This document shows, piece by piece, positions 6,601 to 9,896 of a stretch of DNA of 9,896 nt. The notes under the pieces were generated by a model. That model was not told where the DNA came from. It did not search any database and saw only the letters and a program-made list of their open reading frames with translations. Made by a program: the position numbers and the translations under genes. The stretch comes from Bacteroidota bacterium (GTDB taxonomy: Bacteria > Pseudomonadota > Alphaproteobacteria > Puniceispirillales > Puniceispirillaceae). Position 1 is the first letter of the stretch, and every line of letters begins with the position of its first letter. The stretch lies in assembly GCA_009936825.1 (NCBI GenBank), contig JAACDV010000176.1, positions 1 to 9,896 of the forward strand. The letters are read 5' to 3'.

Positions 6601-7605
6601 ATGCTTCAATTTGGAAACTTTGTTCTTACCCGAGCTTTTATGGCGATCCTGACTCTCGTCATCGTTTCATTTGTGGTGTTCAGCCTGATGGAACTGGTAC
6701 CGGGCGATTGCGCTGAGCGTTATCTTGCCTTCAAAAACACCCAAGGTTCGGGTATTTCGGTTGCAGACATCGATAATGAACGCCGCCGGTTGGGCCTTGA
6801 TAAACCTTTTCCCCAGCGCTGGGCATCATGGGTTGTGAACGCCTTTCAGGGCGAATTCGGTGACAGTTGTATTTTGCGGGTAAATATCGCCCAGTTGCTT
6901 GGCACAAAGTTCTGGTTGTCGCTTGGCATCTGCCTTGCGTCACTGACGTTGGCCTATGCGATTGCTATCCCGGTGGGCATGATTTCGGCGGCCACCAACA
7001 ATGCCACCTTGAATAACAGCCTTCGTCTGTTCAGCTATCTTGGTCTTGCCATGCCGAATTTTTTGCTGGCGTTGATGATCATGCTATTCTCGACAATATA
7101 TTTTGGGGACACGCTGACCGGGCTATTCTCCAACGAATATCGAGATGCGCCTTGGAATTTCGACAAGTTTATTGATCTGTTGAAACACGCATGGCTACCG
7201 ATCTTTATTCTGGGATGGTCGGCTACCGCATTTGCCCTACAAACCGTGCGAGCGCTAATGTCGGACGAAATTGGCAAGCTGTATGTAACGGCGGCGGCGG
7301 CGCGGGGTGTTCATGGCCGCAAACTATTATGGCGCTATCCTGCAAGGCACGCGCTGGGCCCTATTGTCAACAGTCTGGGTTTCGATTTGAACAGGGTCTT
7401 TAACGAGCTGCCGATTGTCGCCCTGATCCTGACTTTGACCGATGCCGGGGCGTTGCTGATCGAGTCACTGGCGCGTTCCAACGACCAGCAGCTGGCGGGG
7501 GCAATCATCTTCCTGCTGACGGCATCGATTGTAACGCTTAACTTTTTGACTGACGTCATGCTTTCAATTTTGGATCCCCGGATTCGCAAAAGCATTCTGA
7601 GGTGA
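6601..7605 (+). CDS. ABC transporter permease, DppB/OppB type
   Basis: This 334-residue inner-membrane protein is the first of the two channel subunits of the importer. The N-terminus is a transmembrane helix (about residues 10-32, TLVIVSFVVFSLMELVPGD) followed by the usual periplasmic segment with RRRLGLDKPFPQRWASWV. A multi-helix permease domain then runs from about residue 100 to the end. The cytoplasmic coupling (EAA) loop is at about residues 228-256, YVTAAAARGVHGRKLLWRYP, which contacts the ATPase. Length is normal for DppB-like permeases (about 310-340). ATG 6601 has no good Shine-Dalgarno and no alternative start upstream in frame; the downstream ATG at 6640 would cut into the first helix. 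It is 178 bp behind the binding-protein gene, separated by the hairpin and 15-bp repeats. The next permease starts immediately after its stop, so the two are almost certainly co-transcribed and translationally coupled. Confidence 0.92.
   Translation: MLQFGNFVLTRAFMAILTLVIVSFVVFSLMELVPGDCAERYLAFKNTQGSGISVADIDNERRRLGLDKPFPQRWASWVVNAFQGEFGDSCILRVNIAQLLGTKFWLSLGICLASLTLAYAIAIPVGMISAATNNATLNNSLRLFSYLGLAMPNFLLALMIMLFSTIYFGDTLTGLFSNEYRDAPWNFDKFIDLLKHAWLPIFILGWSATAFALQTVRALMSDEIGKLYVTAAAARGVHGRKLLWRYPARHALGPIVNSLGFDLNRVFNELPIVALILTLTDAGALLIESLARSNDQQLAGAIIFLLTASIVTLNFLTDVMLSILDPRIRKSILR
7599..7605 (+). promoter_or_regulatory. Shine-Dalgarno that sets the second permease start at 7611
   Basis: GAGGTGA at 7599-7605 overlaps the stop codon of the first permease and lies 5 nt before ATG 7611. 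The in-frame GTG at 7602 and ATG at 7605 overlap the motif itself and are too close to use it. The start at 7611 is therefore preferred. Confidence 0.6.
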
Positions 7606-7610
7606 TGGTA

Positions 7611-8771
7611 ATGGCAACAGATATGACACAAGATACCGCGCCATCGCAGCCTCTAAATGATCAAAAGGCAAAGGAGGCATATTTCACCGCCTCGCAGCGC
7701 CAACTGGTCTGGGCGCGGTTTAAAAAGCAACGCGCGGCAATGACCGCGGCCACCGTTCTGATTGTGCTGATCGTGTCGGGCCTTCTGGCGCCGTTTCTGT
7801 CGCCCTATAATCCGACCATTGCCGGCCGGGATAAGGATTATCTGAACGGTGCGCCGACGATCCCCATGTTTTGCGATAAAAACGGGTGTTCGGTACGCCC
7901 CTTCCTGCACGCTGTTGAACGTGAACGGTCCCTTAAAACCAATTTTCGCTGGGTTGAAAAAATCAACGAGGATAAGCGCCTTTATGTGCATTTTATGGTT
8001 GAGGGATCGAGCTACAAGCTGTTTGGTTTCATTCCGGGGAAAACGCATCTATTCGGCGTTGCTGACGGGTATATCCACCTTTTTGGAACCGATGCCAGCG
8101 GCAAGGATATCTTTTCGCGAACGCTGCACGCCATTTGGACATCGCTGCAAGTTGGCACCATAGGGGTGTTTATCGCCTTTGTATTGGCGTTAATTATTGG
8201 CGGAATTTCCGGCTATTACGGAGGGTGGATCGATTCTGTTCTGCAGATGATAACCGACGCCGTAAGAACGGTTCCGGCAATCCCGCTATTCATGGCAATT
8301 GCCGCCTTTATTCCGCAGGAATGGACGGCAGAAATGCGGTTCTTCTTTATATCCCTAATTTTGGGATTGATCGGCTGGCCAACTTTGGCGCGGCGCGTGC
8401 GAACGCATTTGCTGACGGAACGCAATCAGGAATATGTTCTGGCGGCGCAAATGTGCGGGGCCTCTTCCAGCCACATTATCCGTCGGCACCTGCTGCCTAG
8501 CTTTACTAGCTATATCATCGTCGATCTGGTGATTTCGTTCCCCTATATGGTGCTGTCGGAGACTGCGCTTAGCTTTATCGGGTTGGGGCTGAAGGATCCG
8601 GTGAACTCGCTTGGGGTGATGTTGCAGAACGTGACCAGCGCCGATGTGCTGCTGAATTATCAATGGTATTTCATTCCGGTGATTTTCTTTATCACGCTGG
8701 TGATGGCGTTTGTGTTTGTTGGGGATGGTCTTCGTGATGCCGCCGACCCGTATTCGGATACCAGTAAATGA
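7611..8771 (+). CDS. ABC transporter permease, DppC/OppC type with long periplasmic loop
   Basis: This 386-residue inner-membrane protein is the second channel subunit. A cytoplasmic N-terminal arm (residues 1-43) with basic residues precedes helix 1 (about 44-62, ending LLAPFLSPYNP, a DppC hallmark). A loop of about 95 residues follows, then the family motif GTDASGKDIFSR at 159-170, and a permease domain with four or five further helices. The coupling loop is EYVLAAQMCGASSSHIIRRH, residues 274-293; LSETALSFIGLGL follows. Ordinary DppC proteins are about 280-310 residues. The excess is the loop after helix 1, which includes the sequence MFCDKNGC with two cysteines. Long loops of this kind occur in a proteobacterial subgroup that pairs with long family 5 receptors, so this probably reflects co-evolution with the 679-residue receptor (inference). 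It is co-transcribed with the preceding permease. Confidence 0.92.
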   Translation: MATDMTQDTAPSQPLNDQKAKEAYFTASQRQLVWARFKKQRAAMTAATVLIVLIVSGLLAPFLSPYNPTIAGRDKDYLNGAPTIPMFCDKNGCSVRPFLHAVERERSLKTNFRWVEKINEDKRLYVHFMVEGSSYKLFGFIPGKTHLFGVADGYIHLFGTDASGKDIFSRTLHAIWTSLQVGTIGVFIAFVLALIIGGISGYYGGWIDSVLQMITDAVRTVPAIPLFMAIAAFIPQEWTAEMRFFFISLILGLIGWPTLARRVRTHLLTERNQEYVLAAQMCGASSSHIIRRHLLPSFTSYIIVDLVISFPYMVLSETALSFIGLGLKDPVNSLGVMLQNVTSADVLLNYQWYFIPVIFFITLVMAFVFVGDGLRDAADPYSDTSK

Positions 8772-8829
8772 TGCGCTGCCTTACCATATCTCCAGCGGCA
8801 TCAGGGACCAAAACTAGTGAGGTCAGGCG

Positions 8830-9896
8830 ATGAGCGTCCTTTCAGTCGATAATCTGACAATCCGGTTCAAAACCGATGAAGGCCTTATTACCGCGGTTGA
8901 AAATGTATCCTTTGATATTCAACCGGGTGAAGTTCTGGGACTAGTCGGCGAGAGCGGATCAGGGAAATCGGTTACCGCAAAATCCCTGATGCAGTTGAAC
9001 GGCAAGAACACCGTTTATGACCCCGCCTCGCGGGTTATTCTGCATGGCGACGCCGAGGCCGGCGGCCAGGATATCGATATTTTGAGCTTGAAGCACGAGC
9101 GCGATATGCTGCCGATCCGGGGCGGGGCCATTTCGATGATTTTTCAGGAGCCGATGGCGTCATTCGCACCAGCAATTTCTGTTGGTGCGCAGATGGTTGA
9201 ACAGCTGCTTATTCATACAGATATGAACAAAAATGCCGCCAAAGAGCTGTCCATCGAAATGCTGGACCGCGTTGGCATTACCGAACCAGCCCAGCGTTTT
9301 GATCAATATGTGTTCGAGTTTTCCGGCGGAATGCGCCAGCGTGCAATGATCGCCATGGCATTAACGACCAAGCCGCGACTATTGATTGCCGATGAACCCA
9401 CTACAGCCCTTGATGTCACTATCCAGCGCCAAGTCATTGACCTGATGAAAGAGTTGATCGGGGATTTTGGTATGAGCATCCTGTTCATCACCCATGATCT
9501 GGGGGTGATTGCGCAAACCGCCGACCGGGTGTCGGTGATGTATCTGGGGCGTATTCTGGAAAGCGGGCCTGTTCGTGATGTACTGCGCAATCCAGCGCAT
9601 GCCTATACGCAAGGTCTGTTGAACGCCCTGCCAAATCTGGATGATTTTGATGCCCCATTGACGCCTATTCCGGGCGATATTCCCTCACCGTTGGAGCGCC
9701 CGCCGGGCTGTGTTTTCCATCCGCGCAATGTGAACCTCGAACCGGGATCGCGGTATGAGCGTGAAGTGCCGCCGATGAGCGAAGTCTCCCCCGGGCATTT
9801 TGCTGCGCTGTTTCCAGAGGATGTCGTTCCCATGAAATCGGAACCCAAAAAGGTGGCACCAAAAAAGCGCGCCCCCAAAAAGACGGTTTCCAAAAA
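8830..9896 (+). CDS. ABC transporter ATP-binding protein, DppD/OppD type, 3' end outside window
   Basis: This is the cytoplasmic ATPase that powers the importer. The frame from ATG 8830 stays open for 355 codons to the right edge. GAGGT at 8819-8823 lies 6 nt before the start. All nucleotide-binding motifs are intact: Walker A GESGSGKS (40-47), Q-loop Q106 in MIFQEP, signature FSGGMRQR (164-171), Walker B LLIADEP with catalytic E189, D-loop TALD, and switch H222 in ITHD. After the catalytic domain comes the C-terminal oligopeptide/dipeptide region (about residues 270-330), with PPGCVFHPR holding C294. The usual further cysteines of this region are absent. From about residue 335 a lysine-proline-rich tail (KKVAPKKRAPKK) begins and continues off the window. 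Such a tail could be a linker to a second, DppF-like ATPase domain in one protein, or just a basic terminus; neither can be decided here. The gap to the preceding permease gene is 58 bp. Confidence 0.93.
   Translation, partial: MSVLSVDNLTIRFKTDEGLITAVENVSFDIQPGEVLGLVGESGSGKSVTAKSLMQLNGKNTVYDPASRVILHGDAEAGGQDIDILSLKHERDMLPIRGGAISMIFQEPMASFAPAISVGAQMVEQLLIHTDMNKNAAKELSIEMLDRVGITEPAQRFDQYVFEFSGGMRQRAMIAMALTTKPRLLIADEPTTALDVTIQRQVIDLMKELIGDFGMSILFITHDLGVIAQTADRVSVMYLGRILESGPVRDVLRNPAHAYTQGLLNALPNLDDFDAPLTPIPGDIPSPLERPPGCVFHPRNVNLEPGSRYEREVPPMSEVSPGHFAALFPEDVVPMKSEPKKVAPKKRAPKKTVSK

Overview
The window looks like chromosomal DNA of an alphaproteobacterium, quite possibly marine. This rests on moderate GC content by eye, the style of the dipeptide-type transporter proteins (long substrate-binding protein, long-loop second permease) and a phosphonate monoester hydrolase of the Rhizobium/Burkholderia type. 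I cannot name the genus. No RNA genes, insertion sequences, CRISPR arrays or phage genes were seen.

Layout: the minus strand from about 1271 to beyond the left edge encodes a 2-aminoethylphosphonate (AEP):pyruvate transaminase (phnW) with unusual repeat-bearing extensions at both ends. Divergent from it is a LysR regulator (1395-2255) resembling those found beside AEP catabolic genes. On the same strand follow a formylglycine-type phosphonate monoester hydrolase/phosphodiesterase (2442-3989) and a family 5 (peptide/opine/nickel-type) ABC importer: binding protein (4383-6422), two permeases (6601-7605 and 7611-8771) and an ATPase that runs off the right edge (8830 to beyond 9896).

How the genes may work together (inference): a phosphonate ester or other AEP conjugate would be captured in the periplasm by the binding protein and imported by the ABC transporter. 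The cytoplasmic hydrolase would release free AEP, and PhnW would transaminate it to phosphonoacetaldehyde under LysR control. The later steps (PhnX, or PhnY plus PhnA) are not in the window and may lie beyond either edge. Each protein family is known; the combination as a dedicated phosphonate-ester salvage route is the most interesting hypothesis here.

The non-coding parts are rich in dyad symmetry. There is a wide inverted repeat over the likely lysR promoter, a perfect 19-bp palindrome before the hydrolase gene, a palindrome plus a long leader with two hairpins before the binding-protein gene, and a strong hairpin followed by three exact 15-bp repeats between the binding-protein and permease genes. 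Short tandem repeats (15 or 18 bp) recur in and around the genes.
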